Below are positions 29,719-36,880 of a DNA stretch of 40,455 nt, piece by piece. The notes beneath the pieces were generated by a model. The model worked only from the letters and a program-made list of their open reading frames with translations. It was not told the DNA's origin and did no database searches. The stretch comes from Desulfuromonadaceae bacterium. GTDB lineage: Bacteria > Desulfobacterota > Desulfuromonadia > Geobacterales > Pseudopelobacteraceae. The stretch is from the NCBI GenBank assembly GCA_028683435.1, contig JAQUIG010000026.1, forward strand, positions 1 to 40,455, in the 5' to 3' direction. The translations under genes were made by a program, and so were the position numbers. How positions within the stretch are numbered: the first letter of the stretch is position 1; every line of letters begins with the position of its first letter.

Positions 29719-30759
29719 ATGTCAAACAGACCATATATGCTTAGCAGGTTTATCAGTGTAGGGTGCTCAGTGTTGTTTTTCTTCCTGCTCGGTACAGTTG
29801 TGGACGCTGCCGCTGCTGACATGGATATAACACCCTTCAATACCTCCAACCAGAGTCCGCTGATCCAGATTTACGGTCTCCCGCATGACAGCGGCGCTGA
29901 TTTGATCCCCCCCGGAACGTTTCGCATAAGCATGAATCAGGATCTCTCCAGTAACTATGCCGTAAGCAACAATTCGCGCGAGCTGATGACTCTCGATGGT
30001 GAATCCTACCGTCTGGCCTTTGTTGCCCGTTACGGCTTTGCTCCGCGCTGGGAAGTCGGGATTGAGATCCCCTATCTTTTTCAGGGAGGTGGCTTCCTCG
30101 ATTCTTTTATAATCGGCTGGCACAATACAATTGGGCTGCCGCAAGGTGGCCGGGACAGCGCCGCCAGGGACCGCATGGATTACAACTACAGCAAGGACGG
30201 TGCGCAGAAACTGGAGGTGGAACATGCCGGCTCAGGGATCGGCGATATGAGTCTGATGTCGGGATTTGGCCTGTATGAAAACAGTGATGATAAATCACAC
30301 GATCAGTTGGCACTGAAGGCGGCCCTGAAACTTCCCACCGGTGACAGCTCAAGCCTGCGCGGCAGCGGCGGGACTGATTTCGTGCTCCAGCTATGCGGTA
30401 GCATGACCAATTACAGCGAGTGGGGTTCTCTCGGTGTCTATGGGTCTGCCGGTGCACTTGCCATGTCAAAGGGGGACGTGCTGCGAAATCAGCATAACCA
30501 GTTCGCGGGTGTCGGCACGCTCGGCTTCGGCTGGGGGCCGGCTCCATGGATATCATTCAAGGTTCAGCTCAATGGTAATACCCCGCTGTATCGAGACAGT
30601 TCGCTTGACGAACTCTCAAAAAGCGCGTTGATGCTTGTTTTAGGGGGGGCGCTCAGGTTTCCGGGGGAGTATCTGCTGGATATCGGTGTCACGGAGGATC
30701 TGGCTGTGGGGTCTGCACCGGATGTGGGTTTCCATCTGGGACTGAGTAAGCTGTTCTGA
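29719..30759 (+). CDS. DUF3187 family outer-membrane-like protein
   Basis: A 346-residue exported protein. The signal peptide is residues about 1-35 (SRFISVGCSVLFFFLLGTVV, then DAAAA). The mature part (DITPFNTSNQSPLIQIYGLP, then GTFRISMNQDLSSNYAVSNN) follows the DUF3187 pattern, beta-rich with a final GFHLGLSKLF ending in Phe, suggesting an outer-membrane barrel. Function unknown. The ATG at 29719 is preceded by GAGGGGGGTGC; a longer in-frame start at 29656 would fall inside the promoter. It is single-gene, bounded by a promoter and the bidirectional terminator at 30759. Confidence 0.82.
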   Translation: MSNRPYMLSRFISVGCSVLFFFLLGTVVDAAAADMDITPFNTSNQSPLIQIYGLPHDSGADLIPPGTFRISMNQDLSSNYAVSNNSRELMTLDGESYRLAFVARYGFAPRWEVGIEIPYLFQGGGFLDSFIIGWHNTIGLPQGGRDSAARDRMDYNYSKDGAQKLEVEHAGSGIGDMSLMSGFGLYENSDDKSHDQLALKAALKLPTGDSSSLRGSGGTDFVLQLCGSMTNYSEWGSLGVYGSAGALAMSKGDVLRNQHNQFAGVGTLGFGWGPAPWISFKVQLNGNTPLYRDSSLDELSKSALMLVLGGALRFPGEYLLDIGVTEDLAVGSAPDVGFHLGLSKLF

Positions 30760-30794
30760 ACAAAAAAGCCCCTATTAAAAGGGGCTTTTTTGTT
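30759..30794. terminator. Bidirectional terminator between the DUF3187 gene and leuD
   Basis: Perfect 15-base-pair inverted repeat (30759-30773 and 30780-30794; core GCCCCT/AGGGGC with A6 and T6 flanks). It serves both converging genes. Confidence 0.95.
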
Positions 30795-30810
30795 ACCACG
30801 CTGCTGCTGA

Positions 30811-31338
30811 TCAGTATTTCTGATCAGCGTAATCCACCCAGCCTCCAGCCAGCACGAGCGCCTTGTCGAAGGGTGAAATCTCAAAGCTGAATGTTTTTTG
30901 CTTGCCACCGCCATTCATTGTCAGGGTTCCAGCCTCGATGCCGATGCTCATGGTGGCATCTTCGTCGCTTGCGTGGGAGAAGATCAGATCGAGATCTGCC
31001 TTGGGAAGTTCAATAGCGGCCATGCCGCAGTTGAACATGTTCTGACGGAAAATGCGGGCAAAGGATTCGGCGATTACGGCGGTGATGCCGTTGACTTCAA
31101 ACACCCATGGGGCGTGTTCACGCGACGAACCACAACCGAAGTTGGCGCGGGAAACGATCACCCGTGCATTCTTCGTCTTGGGCCCATTCGGGTCGAAGCC
31201 GGGCAGCTTCAGGTCTTCGAGGATGTATGGTTTGAGATCTTCCTTGGTGATCTCGGTCAGGTATTTGGCCGGGATGATCTCATCGGTGTTGATGTCGCTG
31301 CGGTCAAGAAAGAGGACGGGGCCTCCGAATGTTTTCAT
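30811..31338 (-). CDS. leuD: 3-isopropylmalate dehydratase, small subunit
   Basis: A 175-residue swivelling domain subunit of an aconitase-family enzyme. Motifs: FLDRSDINTDEIIPAKYLTE at the N terminus and NFGCGSSREHAPW, the family's substrate-binding loop. With LeuC it isomerises 2- to 3-isopropylmalate in leucine synthesis. The ATG at 31338 has AAGGAG upstream. It lies 31 bases after leuC in the same operon. Other aconitase-family activities (homoaconitase-like, for example) use similar pairs, so substrate is assigned with some reserve; no leuB or leuA is adjacent. Confidence 0.85.
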   Translation of the reverse strand: MKTFGGPVLFLDRSDINTDEIIPAKYLTEITKEDLKPYILEDLKLPGFDPNGPKTKNARVIVSRANFGCGSSREHAPWVFEVNGITAVIAESFARIFRQNMFNCGMAAIELPKADLDLIFSHASDEDATMSIGIEAGTLTMNGGGKQKTFSFEISPFDKALVLAGGWVDYADQKY

Positions 31339-31369
31339 ATGTTTGCTCCTTAAAGCAGAAATTGGAAGG

Positions 31370-32653
31370 TTACAGGTACTTCCTCGGGTCGGCGATTTTG
31401 CCTTCTATCGCGCTGGCGGCGGCCGTGGCCGGTGACATCAGGTGCACCATGCCCCCTTTGCCCATCCGCCCCATGAAGTTGCGGTTGGTGGTCGAGGCGC
31501 AGACTTCGCCCTCTGCCAGGACGCCGTTGCTCATCCCCAGGCAGGCGCCGCAGGTCGGATTGGTTACGCAGAATCCGGCCTCCATGAAGATATCGATCAA
31601 TCCTTCATGCATTGCCTGCTGCTGGACTTTTGGGGTGGCCGGCGAGAGGATGCCGCGTACGTTCGGAGCCAGTTTGTGCCCTTTCAGAATTCCGGCGGCG
31701 ATACGCAGGTCTTCGATGCGGCCGTTGGTGCAGGATCCGATGTAGATCTGGTCAAGCGGGGTGCCGGCCATTTCGGATACGGTCTTGACCTGATCCGGTT
31801 TGTAGCCGAAGGTGATCGTCGGTTCCAGGACCGCGACATCGATCTCGATCGTCTGGTCATATTCTGCATCGGCGTCGGCACGCCACTGTGAATAATCGGC
31901 CAGCGCAGCTTCCTTGCTGGCAAACTCTCCCTGAATGAACGGCCAGAGGTAGTCGACGGTGGTCATGTCCGGCTGGCAGATACCCGATGTACCGCCCGCT
32001 TCGATGGCCATGTTGCAGAGCGTCATACGCGATTCCATGGTCATGCCATCGATGGTGGCACCGTGAAATTCCATCACCCGGTCGGTGGCGCCGTTGACGC
32101 CGATCTTGCCGATGATGTGCAGGATGACGTCCTTGGCGTAGACCCCTTTGGGGAGGGTGCCGTTGACGTTGAATTTGATTGTTTTGGGCTGGCGGAAGGC
32201 GCAGACCCCTTTCAGGATGCCGACCTCCAGATCGGTCGTACCGATGCCGGCGGCAAAGGCGCCGAAGGCACCGTGGGTACAGGTGTGGGAGTCACCCATG
32301 ATGACCGTGTAGCCGGGACGGATGAAGCCGCGTTCCGGGAAGAGGGCGTGGCAGACGCCGTTGGCGCCGATATCAAAGAAATCCTTGATGCCGTGACGGC
32401 GGGCCCAGTCACGCAGGATCTTGGCCTGTGTGGCCGTCTTTGTGTCCTTGCTGGGGGTGACATGGTCGATAACCGCCTTGATCTTCGTCGGATCGAAGAC
32501 GCGATCCTTGCCGCGCCGGATCAGGTCATCAATGGCGATCGGTGTGGTGATCTCGTGGCAGAGCACCGCGTCCAGGCGCAGAACTTTGGTGCCCGGAAAG
32601 GGCTCGTTTACCAGGTGTGCATCAAATATCTTTTCTGCAGTTGTTTTACCCAT
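31370..32653 (-). CDS. leuC: 3-isopropylmalate dehydratase, large subunit
   Basis: A 427-residue [4Fe-4S] hydro-lyase subunit of the shorter LeuC/HacA type found in archaea and many anaerobes. The cluster cysteines are C308 (GSCTNG), C368 and C371 (NPTCGACLG). Other landmarks are GDSHTCTHGAFGAFAAGIGT and TTNRNFMGRMG. It forms the leucine-pathway isomerase with leuD downstream. The ATG at 32653 has GAGAGGT upstream; five extra codons upstream are possible but lack a ribosome site. A promoter is visible at 32686-32715. Confidence 0.87.
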   Translation of the reverse strand: MGKTTAEKIFDAHLVNEPFPGTKVLRLDAVLCHEITTPIAIDDLIRRGKDRVFDPTKIKAVIDHVTPSKDTKTATQAKILRDWARRHGIKDFFDIGANGVCHALFPERGFIRPGYTVIMGDSHTCTHGAFGAFAAGIGTTDLEVGILKGVCAFRQPKTIKFNVNGTLPKGVYAKDVILHIIGKIGVNGATDRVMEFHGATIDGMTMESRMTLCNMAIEAGGTSGICQPDMTTVDYLWPFIQGEFASKEAALADYSQWRADADAEYDQTIEIDVAVLEPTITFGYKPDQVKTVSEMAGTPLDQIYIGSCTNGRIEDLRIAAGILKGHKLAPNVRGILSPATPKVQQQAMHEGLIDIFMEAGFCVTNPTCGACLGMSNGVLAEGEVCASTTNRNFMGRMGKGGMVHLMSPATAAASAIEGKIADPRKYL

Positions 32654-32685
32654 TTTTCGACCTCTCATGGTTCAGTATTCGTAGA

Positions 32686-32715
32686 GTTGTAGCATAGCTG
32701 CCGGGAAAAAGTAAA
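32686..32715 (-). promoter_or_regulatory. Promoter of leuC-leuD
   Basis: Minus strand: TTTACT (32715-32710), 18-base spacer, TACAAC (32691-32686) preceded by TGC (extended -10). Start near 32679, 26 bases before the leuC ATG. Confidence 0.55.
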
Positions 32716-32772
32716 CCGGTGAACATTTTTTTGATTTCGCTCAACTTAAAATCGGGAGCGATCCCGCCCTGC

Positions 32773-32800
32773 TTGAAATAGTCGATAACTTTGATATAAA
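32773..32800 (+). promoter_or_regulatory. Promoter of the DUF393 gene
   Basis: TTGAAA at 32773-32778, 16-base spacer, TATAAA at 32795-32800; start near 32807, about 22 bases before the ATG. A small CGGGA/TCCCG hairpin lies just upstream (32753-32766). Confidence 0.6.
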
Positions 32801-32828
32801 TTTTGAATTGAAATCAGTTGGGGGCCTC

Positions 32829-33213
32829 ATGACGGTAACTCCTGTTTTCCCGTTACGCATCTTTTACGACGGTTCCTGTTCGGTCTGTGCCACGGAGGTG
32901 GAACGTTACGGCCGCAAGGATCGAGATGGCCGCTTGATCCTGGTGGACATCAGTGCCCCTGATTTTGATGCGGATTCTTTCGGTATCACGCTGAAGGGAT
33001 TCATGTACCAGATGCATGCCATCGACCAGAGCGGAAGGGTTTTTCGTGGGGTGGAGACATTCTGGGCCATCTGGTTGCGGCAAGCTGATTATGCTGCCGC
33101 TGGTCAATCCGCTCGCCAGGCTCGGTTACCGTCTGTTCGCCAGTATCCGCGGCTATCTGCCGAAGCGGCATAAAGAGTGTTCTGCCGGTTCATGCCGCAT
33201 CGGAAAGGGGTGA
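32829..33213 (+). pseudogene. DUF393 (DCC family thiol-disulfide oxidoreductase-like) gene, apparently frameshifted
   Basis: The first frame from ATG 32829 gives LRIFYDGSCSVCATEVERYG with the DxxCxxC (DCC) motif, then GVETFWAIW near residue 80. After that it runs into unrelated Ala/Arg-rich sequence and stops at 33173. The expected DUF393 C-terminus appears in another frame from about 33083: KLIMLPLVNPLARLGYRLFA, then SIRGYLPKRHKECSAGSCRI, stopping at 33213. The two halves abut where the family normally has about a dozen more residues, so a small out-of-frame deletion near 33075-33085 is likely. Read literally, the product is a 114-residue protein with a foreign tail; a sequencing error cannot be excluded. 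The function of the family is unknown (redox suggested by the Cys pair). Confidence 0.65.
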
Positions 33214-33217
33214 CGTG

Positions 33218-33769
33218 TCAGTAATCGATCCCCTGTTGTGCTTCGATCCCATCCCGGTAGGCGTGCTTGACTTCAACCATCTCGGTCACGGTTTGCGCCC
33301 GCGCACAGACTTCCGGGTGGGCATCACGCCCGGTCAGCACCAGATGAAGAGACGGCGGCTTGGCGTCAAGCAGTTCCAGCACCTGGGGCAGATCCACAAG
33401 ACCGAGTTTGAGGGCGTTATTGATTTCGTCCAGTATGACGATCTCGAAAAGGCCGGAACGTATTTTATCACGGGCCAGTTCGATGGCGCACTGGGCATTG
33501 ACGCGATGCTCGTGGTATGGGATCTGGTTCCCCTGGATGCCGCAGAAGCCTTTGCCGGTCTGATGAAACTCGACCAGCGGGGCCAGCCATTTCACCCCGT
33601 CAATCTCGCCGCAGTAGAGATCTCCTTTCATGAACTGAATAATACAGACCCGCAGCTTATGGCCGACCGCCCGCAGGACCATCCCCAGGGCCGAGCTGGT
33701 TTTTCCCTTGCCGTTTCCAGTCAGCACCACGATCAGCCCCACTCTATTCTTTGTTTCCAAGTGTTCCAT
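33218..33769 (-). CDS. cobO: Cob(I)yrinic acid a,c-diamide adenosyltransferase
   Basis: A 183-residue ATP-dependent enzyme (CobO/BtuR/CobA family) that attaches the adenosyl group to the cobalt of corrinoids, making coenzyme B12. It has the P-loop [12 protein letters not shown] near the N terminus, then [30 protein letters not shown] and [12 protein letters not shown]. It supplies the cofactor used by methylmalonyl-CoA mutase at the left end of the window. The ATG at 33769 is preferred over GTG 33775 because AAAGGAGG is 8 bases from the ATG but only 3 from the GTG. It converges on the DUF393 gene with a 4-base gap; no other cobalamin genes are adjacent. Confidence 0.93.
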   Translation of the reverse strand: MEHLETKNRVGLIVVLTGNGKGKTSSALGMVLRAVGHKLRVCIIQFMKGDLYCGEIDGVKWLAPLVEFHQTGKGFCGIQGNQIPYHEHRVNAQCAIELARDKIRSGLFEIVILDEINNALKLGLVDLPQVLELLDAKPPSLHLVLTGRDAHPEVCARAQTVTEMVEVKHAYRDGIEAQQGIDY

Positions 33770-33888
33770 ATTCACTTGCCTCCTTTTGGGCCAGTCTTTT
33801 AACTCTCTGTATTTATGCTACTCTTTCTTCAGTGTTGGATGGCTTGTATCCTTCCAGCAGCAGACATAATCGAAAAAGGAGCAGCGCC

Positions 33889-34062
33889 ATGAACAAGTGG
33901 AGATGCACCATCTGCGGCTATATTTATGACCCGGCCGAAGGCGATGTGGATAATGGTGTCCCGGTGGGAACGCCCTTCAAGGAGATCCCCGATAGCTGGG
34001 AATGCCCCAGGTGTGGGGTCGGCAAGGAACTGTTCGAGCAAATACTGCAGGACAGCGATTGA
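33889..34062 (+). CDS. Rubredoxin
   Basis: A 57-residue iron protein with two CxxCG knuckles ([16 protein letters not shown] near the N terminus and [14 protein letters not shown] near the C terminus) binding one Fe. It is a small cytosolic electron carrier, in anaerobes often serving oxygen or superoxide defence. The ATG at 33889 has AAAAAGGAGCAG upstream; the longer open frame includes the non-coding gap and is rejected. It is divergent from cobO, with no partner gene (rubrerythrin, reductase) next to it. No clear terminator follows. Confidence 0.95.
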   Translation: MNKWRCTICGYIYDPAEGDVDNGVPVGTPFKEIPDSWECPRCGVGKELFEQILQDSD

Positions 34063-34325
34063 CCCGGAATTGGAACAGGCTGAATTTCATTTCATGTGGC
34101 TAGTATACCCCCGGTTCTGCCGCTCTGCAAATTTGCGGAGGGGTGTTCCAGTTCTGTAAGTATTTGGCAGAATTCTGTCGGTACAAATTACAATTAGAGA
34201 GTTTGGCTTGTCGCAATGGCCGGCATTAAATGTTGAAATCAAGCATGTTACGTGCTGGCACATCAGTTGCTTGCGATACTATTTGCCCCTGTTCCGGTGC
34301 CGAATAAATCCACGGAGGAATTCCA
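34063..34325. other. Intergenic region between rubredoxin and ku1
   Basis: A 263-base gap without a convincing gene. It has a palindrome at 34123-34140 (CTC..GCAAATTTGC..GAG) and only a weak promoter candidate (TTGGCA 34164-34169, 19-base spacer, TACAAT 34189-34194). The ribosome site GGAGGAA of ku1 is at its end. Confidence 0.4.
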
Positions 34326-35102
34326 ATGACAAGAGGAACAATCTGGAAAGGATATATCCATTTCGGGGATACGGATGTACCCGTGAAACTGCATGCAGCG
34401 ATCAAGGAGGAGCGGATTCAATTTCATCTCCTTCACCGGAGTGATCATGAGAAATTGCACCAGCAGATGATCTGCGCGAATGAAAAAACACCCGTGCCGC
34501 CGGAAGCTCAGATCAAAGGATTTGAGGTGGAGGAGGGGAAATATATTATCGTCGATCCGGCGGAGATGGAGCAGACCACTCCTGAAAGCAGCCGGATGAT
34601 TGAAGTCCACGAATTCGTCAAGACTGAACAGATCGATCCCATCTTCCTCGACCGCGTCTACTACCTGGCGCCGGATTCAGACATTTCCGCATCGGGGTAT
34701 AGCGAACTTGTCGGTGCTTTGCGGGAGACGGGTGTAGAAGGGATCTGTACCTGGACCATGAGAAAGCGCTCCTATCTCGGGGCCTTGAAGGCAAGCGGAA
34801 AAATTCTTCGCCTGAATACCCTCCGGTATGCCGATGAAGTGATTTCGATTAAAGCTCTTGAACTGCAGGAAATACCCGTGTCCGAAAAAGAGCTGAAAAT
34901 CGGGAGTGATTTGATCAATCAGTTGACCGTTCCTTTTCAGCCGCAAAAATTCGAGAACGAACATCAGAAGAGGCTGCAAAAGCTGATCGAAAAAAAAGCC
35001 CACGGCGAAAAAGTTGTGCTCCTGCGTCCCAGAATATTGCAACCCACGGCATCGGATCAGCTGCTTCAGGTACTTGAAGCGAGTCTGAAGAAAGCCGCCT
35101 GA
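34326..35102 (+). CDS. Ku protein (first of two), non-homologous end joining
   Basis: A 258-residue DNA-end-binding protein of the bacterial Ku family. It starts RGTIWKGYIHFGDTDVPVKL with the Ku core (VEEGKYIIVDPAEMEQTTPE, then IDPIFLDRVYYLAPD), and ends with a C-terminal extension (HQKRLQKLIEKKAHGEKVVL) that in the family contacts LigD. Ku rings slide onto broken ends and recruit the ligase. CGGAGGAATTCC precedes the ATG. It is the first gene of a Ku-Ku-Pol-Lig cluster. It is quite different in sequence from the second Ku, so the two may form a heterodimer rather than being simple duplicates. Confidence 0.93.
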   Translation: MTRGTIWKGYIHFGDTDVPVKLHAAIKEERIQFHLLHRSDHEKLHQQMICANEKTPVPPEAQIKGFEVEEGKYIIVDPAEMEQTTPESSRMIEVHEFVKTEQIDPIFLDRVYYLAPDSDISASGYSELVGALRETGVEGICTWTMRKRSYLGALKASGKILRLNTLRYADEVISIKALELQEIPVSEKELKIGSDLINQLTVPFQPQKFENEHQKRLQKLIEKKAHGEKVVLLRPRILQPTASDQLLQVLEASLKKAA

Positions 35103-35104
35103 AT

Positions 35105-35140
35105 GGTGGAATGATCGGAGGAATGAACGGAGGAATGAAC
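35105..35140 (+). repeat. Three tandem 12-base units carrying ribosome site and ATG before ku2
   Basis: GGTGGAATGATC (35105-35116), GGAGGAATGAAC (35117-35128) and GGAGGAATGAAC (35129-35140), the last ending directly at the ATG at 35141. Each unit has a ribosome site plus an in-frame ATG. Confidence 0.85.
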
Positions 35141-35926
35141 ATGGCTGTGCAGGGAATGTGGAGCGGAACGATCAGTTTCAGCCTGGTGGCAATTCCGGTG
35201 CATGTGGTCAAGGCCGTCAAGCCGGGGCGCATCACGTTTCGTACGCTTCACAGCAAGGATTACTCTCCCCTTGCGAGGAGGATGTTCTGTCCGAAACAGG
35301 GGGAAATCGTTCCCCCGGACGAAATTGTCAGGGGATACGAAATCAGCCCCGACAAATTCATACCGGTAACGGATGAGGAATTGGAGTCCGTGTCGCCCGA
35401 ACGGAGCCGCACGATCGAAATTATCGAATTCATCGACATGAATGAAGTCGATCCGATCTATTTTGATCACCCGTATTATCTCGTTCCTTCGAAAGGGGGC
35501 GAAAAAGCGTACCGACTGCTGGCCCTGGTGATGAGCCGGACGAACAGGGCCGGTCTCGCACGATTTGTGCTGGCCGAGCGCGAGTATCTCGTGGCGGTCA
35601 AAAGTTCGGAGGGAGCACTGACCCTGTTCACCCTCCATTACAGCGAAGAAGTGCTGTCCGATGACGGCATCGCGCCGAAGGAGGGGAAGATCGAAGCCAA
35701 AGAGAAAAGCCGTATGGAAAAAAACATCGAGAATATGATGGCAGACTTTGATCCGGGAAAATATGCGGACGAGCGGAGGGGAAAAGTCATGGAGCTCCTG
35801 AAGAAGAAGATGAAGGAAAATGTCCCGGTTGAGGCTCCTGCCGGTGAGGAAGAAGAGGGAGAAGGCCCGCCCGATCTGGTCGCGGCGTTGGAGGATATCA
35901 TGCGTGACATGAAGAAGAACCGGTGA
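35141..35926 (+). CDS. Ku protein (second of two)
   Basis: A 261-residue Ku protein starting AVQGMWSGTISFSLVAIPVH, the classical N terminus of bacterial Ku, with EIVRGYEISPDKFIPVTDEE and DPIYFDHPYYLVPSKGGEKA in the core. The C-terminal tail is charged (KMKENVPVEAPAGEEEEGEG, then LEDIMRDMKKNR). The start at 35141 is chosen because it matches the family N terminus with GGAGG 7 bases ahead; in-frame ATGs in the upstream 12-base repeat (35111, 35123, 35135) would add GGMN-type residues. The stop overlaps the polymerase gene's GTG by 4 bases. It acts with Ku1 and the LigD modules. Confidence 0.93.
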   Translation: MAVQGMWSGTISFSLVAIPVHVVKAVKPGRITFRTLHSKDYSPLARRMFCPKQGEIVPPDEIVRGYEISPDKFIPVTDEELESVSPERSRTIEIIEFIDMNEVDPIYFDHPYYLVPSKGGEKAYRLLALVMSRTNRAGLARFVLAEREYLVAVKSSEGALTLFTLHYSEEVLSDDGIAPKEGKIEAKEKSRMEKNIENMMADFDPGKYADERRGKVMELLKKKMKENVPVEAPAGEEEEGEGPPDLVAALEDIMRDMKKNR

Positions 35927-36825
35927 GCCGAAAAGTCGTAGAGATTGCCGGGAGAAGATTCGCGTTGTCGAACCTTGAAAAGGAGCTCTACCCCTCCCAT
36001 GGTTTCACGAAGGGCCAGGTCCTGGAATACTACCGCCGGATGACGGAGTTCATCCTGCCTCATCTGAAAGACCGGGCATTGACCCTGAAGCGCTATCCCG
36101 ACGGGGTGGAAAAGGATTTCTTTTTCGAGAAGCGGTGTCCTCTCCACCATCCGCCCTGGGTGGAAACGGCCGAGGTCTTCCATAAGGGCGAGCGGATGAC
36201 GGCCTGCCTGGTCAACAACCCTGAAACGCTCCTATGGGTGGAGAACCTTGCGTCCCTTGAGCTCCATGTGCCTCTGGCCAGGACAAGTTCTCCTGAAACG
36301 CCTGATGCCATGGTCTTTGATCTGGATCCCGGCGAACAGGCCACTATTCTGGATTGTGCCCGGGTGGCGCTGATACTGCGGGAACTGCTCACCCGGTTGG
36401 AACTGGCAAGTTATCCAAAAACCTCGGGCCAAAAAGGTCTCCATGTCTTTGTTCCCTTGAACTTCCAGGGGGCGACCTTTGACGATACCAAGAAATTCTC
36501 AAAAGCCGTGGCGGTGATCATGCAGAAAAATTATCCTGATCTGGTGACCGCAAAAATGGCGAAGGAGCAGCGCAAGGGGAAGGTCTTTATCAACTGGTCG
36601 CAGAACGATGCGTCAAAGACGATGATCTGCGTGTATTCCCTGCGGGCCCGGGAAAAGCCGTTCGTTTCGTTTCCCCTCGAATGGGGGGAACTGGAGCATC
36701 CGGCAGGGCAGGGTAACCCGGAAGGGCTGCAGGTCATGTATTCGGAAGCCGTGAGCAGGGCCGAAAAAATGGGTGACCTTTTCCGTGAGGTGCTGGTGAA
36801 AAAACAGAAGTTGCCTCATCTGTGA
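35923..36825 (+). CDS. LigD-type polymerase (primase-like) domain protein, stand-alone
   Basis: A 300-residue protein made only of the LigD polymerase domain (archaeo-eukaryotic primase fold), which fills gaps with ribo- or deoxynucleotides during end joining. Catalytic Asp pair D133/D135 in MVFDLDPGEQ; TSGQKGLHVFVPL (167-179) binds nucleotide; VFINWSQNDASKTM supplies the third site. The start is GTG at 35923 overlapping ku2 (GTGA). In Mycobacterium and Pseudomonas this domain is fused to phosphoesterase and ligase modules; here it is a separate gene 51 bases before the phosphoesterase-ligase gene. Confidence 0.93.
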   Translation: MSRKVVEIAGRRFALSNLEKELYPSHGFTKGQVLEYYRRMTEFILPHLKDRALTLKRYPDGVEKDFFFEKRCPLHHPPWVETAEVFHKGERMTACLVNNPETLLWVENLASLELHVPLARTSSPETPDAMVFDLDPGEQATILDCARVALILRELLTRLELASYPKTSGQKGLHVFVPLNFQGATFDDTKKFSKAVAVIMQKNYPDLVTAKMAKEQRKGKVFINWSQNDASKTMICVYSLRAREKPFVSFPLEWGELEHPAGQGNPEGLQVMYSEAVSRAEKMGDLFREVLVKKQKLPHL

Positions 36826-36850
36826 AAGAACCTCACGTTCCTCACATTAC

Positions 36851-36880
36851 GATAAGGGGAGGATAGGAGGGGTTGCATGG
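36851..36880 (+). repeat. Copy of the GGGGAGG-type repeat supplying the ligD ribosome site
   Basis: These 30 bases match 12951-12980, between atpD and atpC, at 26 positions. AGGAGG at 36865-36870 sits 6 bases before the ligD ATG, so the element provides its ribosome site. Confidence 0.6.

Noticed and set aside
34123-34140. Palindrome in the rubredoxin-ku1 gap as an operator
   Set aside because: It has no well-placed promoter; noted only in the gap entry.
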